From the NCBI GenBank assembly GCA_013036995.1, contig JAAOXG010000042.1, positions 1-55,296 of the forward strand: a stretch of 55,296 nucleotides of DNA, read 5' to 3'. Shown one piece after another: positions 1 to 8,410 of this stretch (positions are counted from its first letter, which is position 1; the number at the start of each line of letters is the position of its first letter). The translations under genes and the position numbers were made by a program. This stretch comes from Lacrimispora defluvii. Lineage in GTDB: Bacteria > Bacillota > Clostridia > Lachnospirales > Lachnospiraceae. The notes beneath the pieces are model-generated. The model was not told the origin of the DNA. It was given only the letters and a program-made list of their open reading frames with translations, and did not search any database.

Positions 1-52
1 ATTTAGAAAGCTGTTTAACATTCTGGTTGTCTTGTGATATACTTTTATTCAT
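1..52 (-). CDS. Start of an unidentified protein, cut by the window edge
   Basis: Only the first 17 codons are inside the window. They begin at an ATG at 50-52 and read MNKSISQDNQNVKQLSK without a stop. A good ribosome binding site (GGAGGG, 8 bases upstream) lies at 61-66, which is why I accept it as a gene. It continues the leftward direction of the ICE genes, but a 258-base gap separates it from the pseudopilin gene, so it may have its own promoter. The sequence is too short to assign a family. Confidence 0.5.
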   Translation of the reverse strand, partial: MNKSISQDNQNVKQLSK

Positions 53-310
53 AGCATGAGCCCTCCGGTTTTTATGATTTTGTGTAGTAACTTAATTATA
101 CCAAAACCATCGGTTTCATGCTATTTTTATGCCAGTTATTATTGAATTTTCAAGGTGCATAGGCACTTATTTAAGTGCGAAGTTTGAGTTCCTTATTCAT
201 AGTGTGGACCTCACTTTCATTAAGTGTATGATTGTTAAGCCCTATTTACCCTAAGTGCTATTTTACCCAATTTCATTATAATGGGAATCTGTCTGCGCGT
301 CCAGACAAAT
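53..310. promoter_or_regulatory. Intergenic region with AAGTG/CACTT inverted repeats
   Basis: There is no convincing gene here. The stretch is A+T-rich and holds a near-perfect palindrome at 163-178 (GCACTTA, 2 bases, TAAGTGC), a second CACTT/AAGTG pair at 212-226 and another AAGTG at 253-257. Clustered boxes upstream of the leftward gene that starts at position 52 look like operator sites. No regulator can be assigned from sequence alone, although the core resembles the AAGTGA/TCACTT palindrome at 16322-16335. Confidence 0.35.
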
Positions 311-847
311 TTAGAACTTAGGCATATAGGCGGCTCGTGTACGGATTTCCATGGTAAGCGGCGGCACGGCATCCCAGCCAAAGGACAAAGGAATTTCAAT
401 AGTAACCCTTACGTCCGCTTCAAAGTTTTGATTGGCATTGCCCGGCGTCAATGGGGTATTGAGGATACTGACACGAAGGTCTGATAAGCGGTATTCAAAG
501 CCATTTTCCAATGCCTTTACATGGTAGCCGCCCTGCGAGGTGGTTCCCAGCAGATTGTCCAGACGATAATACACATCATCATAATCCAGATTTTCCTGCC
601 AGCGATCGCCGGACAAAACAAACCCGCCGGAATACCCCTCTCTCAGACCGTTGTAGGTTTCATCATAATTGGTGGTTGCGACTGTAATAATGGATTGCTG
701 GAGTCCGTCACGCACACCCTGTACGATAAGCCCCAAACGGAAAAATTCAGCCATAGCACAGATGAAAAGAAGCAGACTCAAAATCAGTGCAATGGTCATG
801 GGGGTGGAGTTTCCTGACTGATTTCGCAGGAGTTTTTTCATTTTCAT
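311..847 (-). CDS. TadE-like minor pseudopilin
   Basis: The protein has 178 residues if it starts at the ATG ending at 847, which is preceded at proper distance by GGAGGTGG; an earlier ATG at 865 overlaps the upstream stop. The N-terminus is basic (MKMKKLLRNQSG) and is followed by about 22 hydrophobic residues, then a soluble domain. This is the layout of TadE-type minor pilins, which are cut by the prepilin peptidase after the Gly and inserted in the membrane. The usual Glu at +5 is not present (NSTPM), as in some pseudopilins. It is translationally coupled to the DUF4320-type gene just upstream and is the last gene of the Tad-like module in this window. The assignment rests on topology and context. 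Confidence 0.6.
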   Translation of the reverse strand: MKMKKLLRNQSGNSTPMTIALILSLLLFICAMAEFFRLGLIVQGVRDGLQQSIITVATTNYDETYNGLREGYSGGFVLSGDRWQENLDYDDVYYRLDNLLGTTSQGGYHVKALENGFEYRLSDLRVSILNTPLTPGNANQNFEADVRVTIEIPLSFGWDAVPPLTMEIRTRAAYMPKF

Positions 848-861
848 CGACTCCACCTCCA

Positions 862-1263
862 TCATTTGTAGTAGACTTCAGATTTTCCCGTTGCCTTGGC
901 CTGTATCTCAATAGGCCAGGAGCCAAAGATGAAAAATCCAATGTCTACCGTATCGGTCAGCGTCACCTCAATATCTTCGTTCAGCTGTACCTTGGTTCCG
1001 CTGTAATAATCAGAGTCCCAGTGGATCGAGGGGTTTCGTCCAGTCTGCTCTTTTAAGTCGCTGATGCGGCTGCTCACACTGGTACTGCCCCTGATTTCTG
1101 CTTCCCTCACAATCTCGGTGGCGAAAATGTCAAGCTGCTGTTTTGCGGTAAACACCGGCAGAAAGCTGACAGCAAAGGCAATCACCAGCATCAAACAAAG
1201 AATACCAATGGCAACGTCTATATATCCCTCTCCGCGCTTGGATTTGAGAATTCTTTTAGTCAC
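862..1263 (-). CDS. DUF4320-family pseudopilin-like protein
   Basis: This 133-residue protein has a basic N-terminus (MTKRILKSKRG), the motif GEGYIDVA, one hydrophobic segment (about residues 17-36) and an extracellular domain. I recognise it as a DUF4320-type protein common in clostridial conjugative elements. Cutting after the first Gly of RGEGYID would put an Asp at +5, mimicking the conserved acidic +5 residue of type IV prepilins, and the same pattern occurs in the protein at 11736. It sits between the TadC-like gene and the TadE-like gene, overlapping the latter's region, so a role as a minor pilin of the Tad-like apparatus is likely but inferred. Confidence 0.65.
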   Translation of the reverse strand: MTKRILKSKRGEGYIDVAIGILCLMLVIAFAVSFLPVFTAKQQLDIFATEIVREAEIRGSTSVSSRISDLKEQTGRNPSIHWDSDYYSGTKVQLNEDIEVTLTDTVDIGFFIFGSWPIEIQAKATGKSEVYYK

Positions 1264-1274
1264 ATCAGCACCCC

Positions 1275-2150
1275 CTAAAATATCCCCGACATCGTGCCGA
1301 GGATTTGATAGCCCATCACACCCATATAGAGAAGTAGCATACAGGCAAGAAGCATGAAGGAGTATTTGCGGATTTTGGGTGGTCGCTCCAGTGCCAGCTT
1401 TTTCAGCCGCTGGATTTCAAGCTGCTTCATATCGTGACTGAGCATACGGAAAAAGGTCACACCGTCATCCCCTCGAAGCACACCAATCAGACCACGCACC
1501 ACATCAGAAAGCATGGCACTGGATACTCTGGCTTCAAAACGGGTCAAAGCACCTTCAAAGTTGCCGGTACGCATATCCGAGGTAGTAATGGCAAGCTCAT
1601 TTTTCAGGGCTGCCCCTGCATTTTTCTGATAGGTTTCCAGCATGGAAAGCACATCCCGGCTGGCCTGAAGCTCCTGTGTCAGCGTAGCAACGAAACGGGG
1701 CAGTTCGTATTCAATCTCCTGTCGTCTTGCGGTAATCAACTTGTCTGCCTTGGTGCTTTCGCTAAAATATATTGCCACCCCGATGATTATAAATGCCGGT
1801 GACAAGATGGGCACCAGCAGCAGGCAAGGAATGGCACAAGCCAGTACCAGTGCCGCCTTAACAATCGCCTGTGATATATAAAGCTCTGCGGTCATGGGGA
1901 TTTCTGCTGATTTTAAGGTGGCATCCAGCTTACGCTTTTTATACTCGTCCATGGGTAAAACCTTGGAGAGCTTCGCCGCCAGCTCCATAAGAACGGCATC
2001 TGAATTTCGTGCCTTTTTCTTATTCTTCTTGACCGTACCTAAAATCGCTTTGGTTGCTTTATAGGTCGGAACCTTAAAAAGCTCTGCCAGAATCAGATAA
2101 AGCCCTGCTGTTAGAAACAGGGCAAATAGAATTAAAATTAAGTTCTGCAA
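1275..2150 (-). CDS. TadC-like type II/IV secretion inner-membrane protein (GspF domain)
   Basis: The protein has 291 residues, starting at a TTG 10 bases after AGGAGG. There is an N-terminal membrane segment, a pair of segments near residues 88-125, a cytoplasmic four-helix GspF-type domain (about 140-250) and a C-terminal membrane helix (about 262-285). This is the topology of TadC/TadB platform proteins, which sit in the cytoplasmic membrane and couple the TadA ATPase to pilin extrusion. It follows a second platform protein (2166-3098) with only 15 bases between, the standard tadB-tadC pair. The call is strong by architecture and order; exact pilus function is inferred. Confidence 0.75.
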   Translation of the reverse strand: MQNLILILFALFLTAGLYLILAELFKVPTYKATKAILGTVKKNKKKARNSDAVLMELAAKLSKVLPMDEYKKRKLDATLKSAEIPMTAELYISQAIVKAALVLACAIPCLLLVPILSPAFIIIGVAIYFSESTKADKLITARRQEIEYELPRFVATLTQELQASRDVLSMLETYQKNAGAALKNELAITTSDMRTGNFEGALTRFEARVSSAMLSDVVRGLIGVLRGDDGVTFFRMLSHDMKQLEIQRLKKLALERPPKIRKYSFMLLACMLLLYMGVMGYQILGTMSGIF

Positions 2151-2165
2151 ATTTTGGCTACCTCC

Positions 2166-3098
2166 TTATCTCTTATATTCAATGGGTCTAGTGTGCTTGG
2201 CTACGGCGGCGATGGAAACAAAAATCACCGCTCCGCAGATGGCAAGCAGTACCTTCCCAAACTCGGTGTACATCAGCGTCTGATACCATGCCTTGTTCAG
2301 AAAATACATGAGTGGGACAATGCCCAGTACCAGCAAAATCATGGTGATGTATTCCTTCACCGGCTCAAACAGCAGCAGATCCAATTCAGCCGACACCACT
2401 CTCATATCCGACAGCTTGGAAACAATGGGTGGTAACGTGGATTTTAGGTTGTAGTCATCCTGACATGCAATCACAGCGTCCACCCATTCATGGAACACAG
2501 CATTATCCACACCGTTCTTAAGACCCTCCAGTGCTTCCTTGGTATTCGAGTTGATGAGCTTTACCTGTAAGAGAAAGCTTCGGAACACCTCAGCAACAGG
2601 TGGGTTTAGATAGGGCTGGTTCTCCTCAATGGCGCGGATAATGGTGTTTTTTCCTCGCAGATAGCTGGTGGTAATGATAGAAAGCGCTGTTTCCAGCTCT
2701 GTGCTGATCTGCTTTTTATGCCGTCCTGCGGTAAACTTCACATAATAAAACGGCAGCAATGCAAGCCCCACCGCCAGTACCGGCACAAGATAGGTATTTT
2801 TCATGGTCAAGGCAATCAGCGCCCCCACCACAAACAAAATCATGGAAAGAATACACAGCACGGTAAACATACCGCCTTTGCCTGTGACACGTAAAACCTC
2901 CTTAGTTTCCATAAATAGCAGCTTTAAGCCCTTTGGCTGTTTGTTTTTGCGGCTTTTCTCAATCCTGCTTTTAAGCGAGGTATTCTTCGGCTTCACATAT
3001 GCCGCAAGACCCTCTAAAAAAGCAAAGGGCGATAGCGAAAGCAGTATAAAACTGCCTGTCACCGCCAGTAAAAATGCAATCGTTACAAGTAATGTCAA
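2166..3098 (-). CDS. TadB-like secretion platform protein (GspF domain)
   Basis: The protein has 310 residues and starts at a TTG 10 bases after GGAGG. It has an N-terminal transmembrane helix, a basic cytoplasmic loop rich in Lys/Arg (about 40-60), two helices at about 78-120, a GspF-like helical domain (about 130-250) and C-terminal helices (about 255-300). With the gene at 1275-2150 it forms the paired inner-membrane platform of a Tad-type machine. It is separated from the TadA-like ATPase gene by one soluble accessory gene, which is unusual for tad clusters, where tadA, tadB and tadC are normally adjacent. Confidence 0.75.
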   Translation of the reverse strand: MTLLVTIAFLLAVTGSFILLSLSPFAFLEGLAAYVKPKNTSLKSRIEKSRKNKQPKGLKLLFMETKEVLRVTGKGGMFTVLCILSMILFVVGALIALTMKNTYLVPVLAVGLALLPFYYVKFTAGRHKKQISTELETALSIITTSYLRGKNTIIRAIEENQPYLNPPVAEVFRSFLLQVKLINSNTKEALEGLKNGVDNAVFHEWVDAVIACQDDYNLKSTLPPIVSKLSDMRVVSAELDLLLFEPVKEYITMILLVLGIVPLMYFLNKAWYQTLMYTEFGKVLLAICGAVIFVSIAAVAKHTRPIEYKR

Positions 3099-3104
3099 TG
3101 TTAT

Positions 3105-3974
3105 TTACGCCTCCATTTCTTCTAAATCTTCCATCAGATCGTCATACTCCTTATATCGTGTGACCGTATCCGACACCTCGTGAAATTCATTAATCATATT
3201 CCTGTGGCTTTCCGGCAGTGCTTCCCCGGCAATCGCTTTTGCCACATCAGAAAAGCTCCCTAAAAAGCCCCAGCAACTATCGGTTTCCTCTCCATTTTCG
3301 TACAAGCGAAACCCATAGCACTGACCGGTCAGGTAGTAATCGTAGGTTTCTACTTCACTTTTAAGTAGATTTTCCGCCTTTTCATAGCTTTCTTTGGACA
3401 GATCGCCATACTCCTTTTGAATGTCCTGGGGTGTGGCAAATATCCAGCCCACCTGCCCGGAATCCCATTCTGCGTGCTGGGCACGCCCAAGGAAGGAGCT
3501 GACCGACATGGTAATACCTCCGTGGTCGTAAAGGTTCAGTGGAAGAATGAGATTTTTCTCCGCAGCCAGTGCATAAAGGTCTTTATTCAACAGTGTCTCT
3601 ACAAGACTGTCAAAAATCTCTTGCTTGTTGTTTTCCACGCTGCCCTCAAAAAAGGCCTCGCTGTACCATTTCTTAAAATAGGAGTCATAGCTTTTGATTT
3701 CCCAGCCGCCCTGTGAACGGTCATATTCCAACATTACACTCTCTGCCTTGCCGGACTTCATGTATTCCAACAATGTATCCACAGGAACGCTCTCCCGAAC
3801 CAAATGCTGAAACAATGCGTTGGTATCCTCATAATCGTGGGAATCGCCCAAATTATAGCGGCTGTGCCAACATACCATGTGACCGAAATTATCATAGTCC
3901 TCACGTGGATTCAGTGGATCATCATCACGCATGACCTGTAACAGGTACGGTGCTTGATAAGCGACCATGCTCAT
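3105..3974 (-). CDS. Soluble ICE accessory protein of unknown function
   Basis: The protein has 289 residues from an ATG at 3974, 9 bases after AAAGGAGG; an earlier in-frame ATG (3998) lies inside the upstream gene and has no binding site. It has no membrane segment. The N-terminal third carries a conserved-looking block, NFGHMVCWHSRYNLGD, that I associate with uncharacterised phage and ICE proteins, but I cannot name a function. The C-terminus is strongly acidic (DDLMEDLEEMEA), like other soluble proteins of this element. It lies between tadA-like and tadB-like genes and overlaps nothing, so it is probably co-expressed with the Tad-like machine. Confidence 0.6.
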   Translation of the reverse strand: MSMVAYQAPYLLQVMRDDDPLNPREDYDNFGHMVCWHSRYNLGDSHDYEDTNALFQHLVRESVPVDTLLEYMKSGKAESVMLEYDRSQGGWEIKSYDSYFKKWYSEAFFEGSVENNKQEIFDSLVETLLNKDLYALAAEKNLILPLNLYDHGGITMSVSSFLGRAQHAEWDSGQVGWIFATPQDIQKEYGDLSKESYEKAENLLKSEVETYDYYLTGQCYGFRLYENGEETDSCWGFLGSFSDVAKAIAGEALPESHRNMINEFHEVSDTVTRYKEYDDLMEDLEEMEA

Positions 3975-3988
3975 AATACGAACCTCCT

Positions 3989-5362
3989 TTACACACAAAA
4001 AAGCTGTTGCTGGGTCTTAAAGGACATGCCGTTTTCACGGAGCCGTTTCAGCAGGCTTTCTGATGGGGTATCCACCTTTTCATAGTGACCGATGATCTTT
4101 GCCTTACCGTCCACAATGCGATTATCCGTAATGTTAAAGCGGTACAGGGTACGCATTTTACGGTTGCTGCCACCGGAGTTCCCAGCATCCGACAGATACT
4201 CACATTCGGAAATCTCCATGATACGGCGGCTGTTATCCTCTAACTTTTTTGCAAAAGCAACAATAGGAAAGGCTTTGGTCGCAAGCCCCATCAGGGTGGA
4301 ATCGTCCATATCATAGCTCTGCTTGCACAATGTCACCATGCGGTAATAGGTATCAGCGCAGGAGTTGGCATGAATGGTGGTAATGACCGAGTGACCGGTA
4401 TTGGCAGCATTGATGGCTTGCATACTCTCCGCTCCCTTCATCTCCGCCACCGCCACACAGTCTGGGTTGATGGTCAGGGTTGTTTCTAATAGCTTTACCA
4501 GTGTGATATTCTGCTTGGGATCATCGGAAAAACGGGTGACCAAATGCACCACGTTATTGAGGACATTGCCGCTTTCGTCTGTTACGGTCAAATCAAACTC
4601 ACGGCAGCCCTGCTCCAAGGTAACAATACGCTTAGCATAAGGGACCTGGCTTAAAATCCAGCTCATCAGTGTGGTCTTACCGGAGGATGTAGCGCCTGTA
4701 ATGCACATGGAAACGCCGTGGCAATAGCAGGCAGAAAGCAGCTCCAGCATTTCAGCCGTGGCCGTGCCGTATCCTACAAACTGTTCCTTGGTGAGCTTAC
4801 GGGGATTGACAATACGGATGGAAGCGGAAAGCCCCTTATCCTTGTCGATAACCCCATCGCCCATGACCGTAATACGGATTTTATTGGAAAGGTGTCCCAC
4901 TACAATGGTCTGCGCTGAGTCAAAAATCATGCCGGACTTGTGCAGCATACGGCGAATCACATCAATGGCGTGCTGGGGTGAGTTGAAATGCTCACGGCTT
5001 GGCAGAATATCGCCGTTTGCATAGGTGATTTTTACATCCCGCCACTGGTTGATATTGATCTCCTCTACGTCTGTGCGGTAGAGGTATTTGGATAGGAAAG
5101 AAAAACCTGTCATTTCGCCGTAGATTAAATCGCAAAGCTCCTCCTGCTCGGTATCGGCTACACCAATCTGACGACTTTCAAGATATTTTTGAATGTAGGA
5201 TTTCACTAGCTCCCGGCTTTCCTCCGGGTCATCCTTTAAGGTGGAAGCATAGTGTTTGGTGATATGCTCCTGCACCTCTTTCAATACTTCGGGAAAGGGC
5301 TTAAGGCGAACCTCGCCGCCCATCAGCCCCATGTTGTTATGAATATTGATTACCTGTTGCAA
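3989..5362 (-). CDS. TadA/CpaF-type secretion ATPase
   Basis: The protein has 457 residues from a TTG start at 5362, chosen because GGGAGGAA lies 6-7 bases upstream; the longer frame to 5443 has no binding site. The N-terminal helical domain is followed by the PulE/VirB11-type ATPase core with Walker A GATSSGKT at about residues 223-230, an acidic switch region (VTLEQGCREFDL) and the Walker B/His-box region (NPDCVAVAEMKG, then HSVITTIHANS). This family powers pilus extension or secretion as a cytoplasmic hexamer on the membrane platform proteins, here the two products encoded just downstream. VirB11-type ATPases of T4SS are related, but the length and neighbours favour TadA/CpaF. Confidence 0.85.
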   Translation of the reverse strand: MQQVINIHNNMGLMGGEVRLKPFPEVLKEVQEHITKHYASTLKDDPEESRELVKSYIQKYLESRQIGVADTEQEELCDLIYGEMTGFSFLSKYLYRTDVEEININQWRDVKITYANGDILPSREHFNSPQHAIDVIRRMLHKSGMIFDSAQTIVVGHLSNKIRITVMGDGVIDKDKGLSASIRIVNPRKLTKEQFVGYGTATAEMLELLSACYCHGVSMCITGATSSGKTTLMSWILSQVPYAKRIVTLEQGCREFDLTVTDESGNVLNNVVHLVTRFSDDPKQNITLVKLLETTLTINPDCVAVAEMKGAESMQAINAANTGHSVITTIHANSCADTYYRMVTLCKQSYDMDDSTLMGLATKAFPIVAFAKKLEDNSRRIMEISECEYLSDAGNSGGSNRKMRTLYRFNITDNRIVDGKAKIIGHYEKVDTPSESLLKRLRENGMSFKTQQQLFCV

Positions 5363-5385
5363 CTTAAGTTCCTCCCTTCGGTTCC

Positions 5386-5475
5386 TTATAATTTCATATA
5401 AACCATTCTCATAGCAGCCCAAAGAAAACCGATGCCCACACACCGCCTTTTGATGGCAATGGTGGGCAACAACAT
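5386..5475 (-). CDS. Possible 29-residue membrane peptide
   Basis: A short frame begins at ATG 5473-5475 with AAAGGAAG about 8 bases upstream and ends at TAA 5386-5388. It codes for 29 residues with a hydrophobic centre (VGIGFLWAAMRMVYM) and a basic N-terminal part. It fills the 155-base gap between the TadZ-like and TadA-like genes and ends 24 bases before the latter's start. It could be a small membrane subunit or simply a leader that couples translation. There is no homology that I recognise. Confidence 0.3.
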   Translation of the reverse strand: MLLPTIAIKRRCVGIGFLWAAMRMVYMKL

Positions 5476-5517
5476 AAGTATTGGCTTCCTTTCATTCTGC
5501 GCGGCGAATGATCAGCA

Positions 5518-6363
5518 TTAAAACTCACCCTTACTTCTGGCAAAGGGCAGCTTGAAGCTAGATTTTGCCTTTGCTTTTCTTTCAGTCTGAATTGTGGGCA
5601 CAACTGGCACAGAAGCAGACTGTACACTGAAAATCTCCTGCAAAATGCTACTGATTGCCTTGCGGTAAGAGTCGCTTTCCGGCTGAACCAAAGGGTAAAA
5701 CAGACTCAATTCATTGTCCTGCTGTTCCAGCTCCGCCACATAGGGGAGGATGTATTCCACACCGCCGTACTGTCCAGATACCGCCTCCCAATCCTGTCCT
5801 ACCTTTAGGTTTCCGATGACTGTTTTATGGGTTTCCTTGCGAAAACGGCTGTCTGCCAGCATAGGGCTGTGGGTTTGGAAGTAGGAAATTCCCTTGAGAT
5901 TGGCTGTCCCTATTTTCAGAACCGCATCTGACATTTCAATCGCTATAATAGAGGTAGGGTCGGCTTCAAACACACTGGCGCAGTCAATAATGATGTAATC
6001 TGACAAATGTCGAAGCATCACAAAGAATTCCACGACCTTATCCCTCGTGATTTTGGGATAGTGAGTCAGACTTTCTCCGCCGCAATAACCCAAAAGGCTG
6101 ATATACTCGCTTTCTTTGATGGGTACGCAGGCATTTAGGATTTGTGTCTGTGTCAGTCCCGGTGCTGTGAGCAGGCTGCCGATGGAGGTATCATGCACCG
6201 TATCAGCCGGTAGGATTGCCGGAATGACCGGTGTAAACGGATCGCAGAACACTAAAATCACGTTCTTTTTCTGTGCGGCCAGGGAAAGCGCTAATTTTAC
6301 AGCCGTGGTGGTTTTTCCACTGCCGGGGCTTCCCATCACCGCCAATACATTATCTTGTTCCAT
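5518..6363 (-). CDS. TadZ/CpaE-like ParA-family ATPase
   Basis: The protein has 281 residues. A deviant Walker A, GSPGSGKTTT, lies at residues 11-20, followed by a MinD/ParA fold (VILVFCDPFTPVIPAIL; YIIIDCASVFEADPT as the Walker B-like strand). Standing between a CpaB-like gene and a TadA-like gene, it fits TadZ/CpaE, the protein that positions Tad machines at the cell pole or membrane. It lacks the N-terminal receiver-like domain of many CpaE proteins. A true chromosome-partition ParA is encoded separately at 41043, so this paralogue most likely serves the secretion module. Confidence 0.75.
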   Translation of the reverse strand: MEQDNVLAVMGSPGSGKTTTAVKLALSLAAQKKNVILVFCDPFTPVIPAILPADTVHDTSIGSLLTAPGLTQTQILNACVPIKESEYISLLGYCGGESLTHYPKITRDKVVEFFVMLRHLSDYIIIDCASVFEADPTSIIAIEMSDAVLKIGTANLKGISYFQTHSPMLADSRFRKETHKTVIGNLKVGQDWEAVSGQYGGVEYILPYVAELEQQDNELSLFYPLVQPESDSYRKAISSILQEIFSVQSASVPVVPTIQTERKAKAKSSFKLPFARSKGEF

Positions 6364-6381
6364 GGTGATTTCCTCCTTTGC

Positions 6382-7233
6382 TTATTCCTGCGCTGCTGCA
6401 CTACCCGAAGTGGCGTCGGCTGCTTCATCGGAAGCCGATGCCTGTGGGTGATCCGTATTTTCGCTTTCATCGGCAGGAACCTCACTTTCCGCAGTTTCGG
6501 CAGGATACAGCTCTGCCAACACCTTTGCCTGTTCATCAAGGAATTTCTGCGCATTCTCACTGCCGCCACGGTAAACAAGGGCGGCGTGAAGTTTACCGGT
6601 CTGTTCCAACTCTGCAAGAAGTCTTGCCTGTTCTGGCGTAGCAAGCACAGTAATGGTGGAAGCCAGCTCCGTATCTTCTCCGTTTTCCGGTTCCTCCTGC
6701 ACATTGTTGTCGGTGCCGCTGCTGGTGGTGGTTGCAATAATCTCCATATACTGTAGCTCTGTAGGAATCAATGTTTTTCGCTGCTCTCCCACATCACTAG
6801 CAATCAGGGAAACAATATCGCCCTTTTCAAGTTTGCCGGATAGACCCGCCGCAAAGGATTTAATGGTGATAGAAATGGCGCGGTTCGTACCGTCCAGCTT
6901 GGTTAAATACTCATTTTTCAGCATAGGGGTATCTGAGAGCTTGCTTTCCAGCACATAATCACCCTTATAAAGGTCGGTGTTGGCATACTTACCGATGACA
7001 TCCTCAGCCTTATAGATCACATTGGAGGGCAGATTGTAGCCGCCCACCTCCACAGTTGTGACCATTTTGGGTGTGATTTCATCGCCTTTTTTGATTTCAG
7101 TGCTGACACGCACAATCTCCACCTTGGATTTTAGCGCGTCGTTAAACATGGGCGTCAGCCCAAAGCAGATAATGAGGGCTGTAATAATACAGATCAGCCC
7201 CACAACAATTCGGTTTTTTAAAAGATTTTTCAT
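6382..7233 (-). CDS. CpaB/RcpC-like protein with SAF domain
   Basis: The protein has 283 residues from the ATG at 7233, which has GGAGGA 8 bases upstream; longer versions start inside the preceding gene. It has an N-terminal transmembrane segment (about 8-27) and a SAF domain (about 40-105, with KKGDEITPKMV and YKGDYVL). A second beta-rich region contains LEKGDIVSLIA, and the tail is long, acidic and Ala/Ser/Glu-rich (about 240-283). CpaB/RcpC proteins are periplasmic or cell-surface parts of Tad machines. The disordered tail would lie outside the membrane here. It comes between the prepilin peptidase and the TadZ-like gene, the usual tad gene order. Confidence 0.75.
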   Translation of the reverse strand: MKNLLKNRIVVGLICIITALIICFGLTPMFNDALKSKVEIVRVSTEIKKGDEITPKMVTTVEVGGYNLPSNVIYKAEDVIGKYANTDLYKGDYVLESKLSDTPMLKNEYLTKLDGTNRAISITIKSFAAGLSGKLEKGDIVSLIASDVGEQRKTLIPTELQYMEIIATTTSSGTDNNVQEEPENGEDTELASTITVLATPEQARLLAELEQTGKLHAALVYRGGSENAQKFLDEQAKVLAELYPAETAESEVPADESENTDHPQASASDEAADATSGSAAAQE

Positions 7234-7253
7234 ATTCAATCGTTCCTCCATTT

Positions 7254-7826
7254 TTATGAGATTGGCAATAGAGCCATAAAGCCACCAAAGGCTAAAAAAG
7301 GGGCAAGGGGCAGACTCTTTTGCCCCTTGCCAAATGCAGCATTCCACAGCAAAGCCATGAAAAGCCCAAAAATCATCATCCAGATGCCGCCCGTCACGCC
7401 AAGGGCAAATCCGCTGGCTGCCATCAGCTTCACATCACCGCCACCGATTTTGTCCGTTTTCAAGGCGGTAATGAAGAAAGGTAGCGGCACCAGCAGAAAG
7501 CCAAGCAATGCCGGTAGAGGCTGAAAGCAAATCAGTCCCGCCATGGCAAGAAACAGATGCAGACAGTCGGGTATCTCACGGGTCACTGCATCACACGCAC
7601 CTTCTACTATTAGTACCTGACACAACAGGATACAGCGCAGTGCCTGCGGACTAAAACCGTACAGGGCTAGAAACACTGCTGTGACCGCCATACTGATATG
7701 AGCAGTTTTCGGTATCTTTTCCGCCTTGATGCACCACGGTAACGCCATGTCACAAAGGCAGCCGATGAAAAGTGCCAGCAAGACACCAGTTAAAAAGCAG
7801 CTGATTCCATCAGCGTTCCAAATCAT
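7254..7826 (-). CDS. Prepilin peptidase, A24 family (TadV/CpaA-like)
   Basis: The protein has 190 residues and is hydrophobic throughout, with about six membrane segments. Both catalytic aspartates of A24 aspartic peptidases are visible: CDAVTREIPD in the first loop and the GGGDVKL motif (GxGD) later. It would cleave class III signal peptides of prepilins at the cytoplasmic side. Candidate substrates in this window are the proteins at 311, 862 and 11736. Its start overlaps the stop of the upstream methyltransferase gene by four bases (ATGA), showing translational coupling. It is short like TadV, lacking the N-methylation domain of PilD. Confidence 0.85.
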   Translation of the reverse strand: MIWNADGISCFLTGVLLALFIGCLCDMALPWCIKAEKIPKTAHISMAVTAVFLALYGFSPQALRCILLCQVLIVEGACDAVTREIPDCLHLFLAMAGLICFQPLPALLGFLLVPLPFFITALKTDKIGGGDVKLMAASGFALGVTGGIWMMIFGLFMALLWNAAFGKGQKSLPLAPFLAFGGFMALLPIS

Positions 7827-8410
7827 TCCTGTGATTCCTCCATTTCTTTGACCATTTGAATTGCGTCCCGAATATCCAACCCATCAATTTCATCTCCAAG
7901 GCACACCCAGCCGTCATATTTCTGCCGTGCAAACAGCTCCACACGAGATACCTCACCTCCCAAAAGCTGCTCAATTCGGCGGCGCACCTCCTCTGGCTTT
8001 TTACTGTGCTGCTCAATTGGAGTGTCCACAATACAATGCACTGCCTTTGATACTCGCTTTGGCTTACCCTTGGTGGCAAGGATACATAGCTCCGGGTTGG
8101 CTCTTGTCCAGAAACCCAAGCCCCAAAACCATTTATCCGTCTGCTTTTTGTTTCGCTTTACCCAGCAAAAGCCAAGGGTTTTATATTGAAAGCCCCAGCG
8201 CTTGATGGTTTCTAACCCTTCCAAAAGACAGGGAAAGGTAACCCATAGAAACAGTACACAGTCATCGGCGGCGATACCCTCCACATCAAGATTAAAAATG
8301 TCCTCCATGCTCATGGTGTGGTAATGGTTCTCCGCGCTCCGGCCTTGCCCTTTCTTAGAGTAGACCTGATATGCCCACGGCGGGTCGGCATAGATTACCT
8401 CAAATTTCAT
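7823..8410 (-). CDS. MT-A70-family N6-adenine DNA methyltransferase
   Basis: The protein has 195 residues from the ATG at 8410 (GGAGGTGGGT immediately before), with the catalytic DPPW motif at residues 9-12. Further features are a SAM-binding region (DDCVLFLWVTFP) and conserved RWGFQYKTLGFCWVK and VELFARQKYDGWVCLGDE blocks, typical of phage and ICE MT-A70 adenine methylases. Its start lies inside the end of the cytosine methyltransferase gene (11-base overlap), so both are made together. No restriction endonuclease is nearby, so it is probably an orphan methylase that protects or marks the element's DNA. The target sequence cannot be read from the gene. Confidence 0.85.
   Translation of the reverse strand: MKFEVIYADPPWAYQVYSKKGQGRSAENHYHTMSMEDIFNLDVEGIAADDCVLFLWVTFPCLLEGLETIKRWGFQYKTLGFCWVKRNKKQTDKWFWGLGFWTRANPELCILATKGKPKRVSKAVHCIVDTPIEQHSKKPEEVRRRIEQLLGGEVSRVELFARQKYDGWVCLGDEIDGLDIRDAIQMVKEMEESQE

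Noticed and set aside
281-484. Rightward 67-codon frame
   Set aside because: It is antisense to the TadE-like gene, has no ribosome binding site and no protein-like pattern.
5409-5627. 72-codon leftward frame over the end of the TadZ-like gene
   Set aside because: It is a frame shadow of the TadZ-like gene and lacks a binding site; the 29-residue frame in the gap is a better candidate.
5518-6363. Second chromosome-partition ParA
   Set aside because: It has a deviant fold, no ParB partner nearby and lies between cpaB-like and tadA-like genes, so TadZ/CpaE fits better.
6336-6756. Long frames on both strands across the CpaB/TadZ junction
   Set aside because: They are shadows caused by the biased composition of the acidic CpaB tail.
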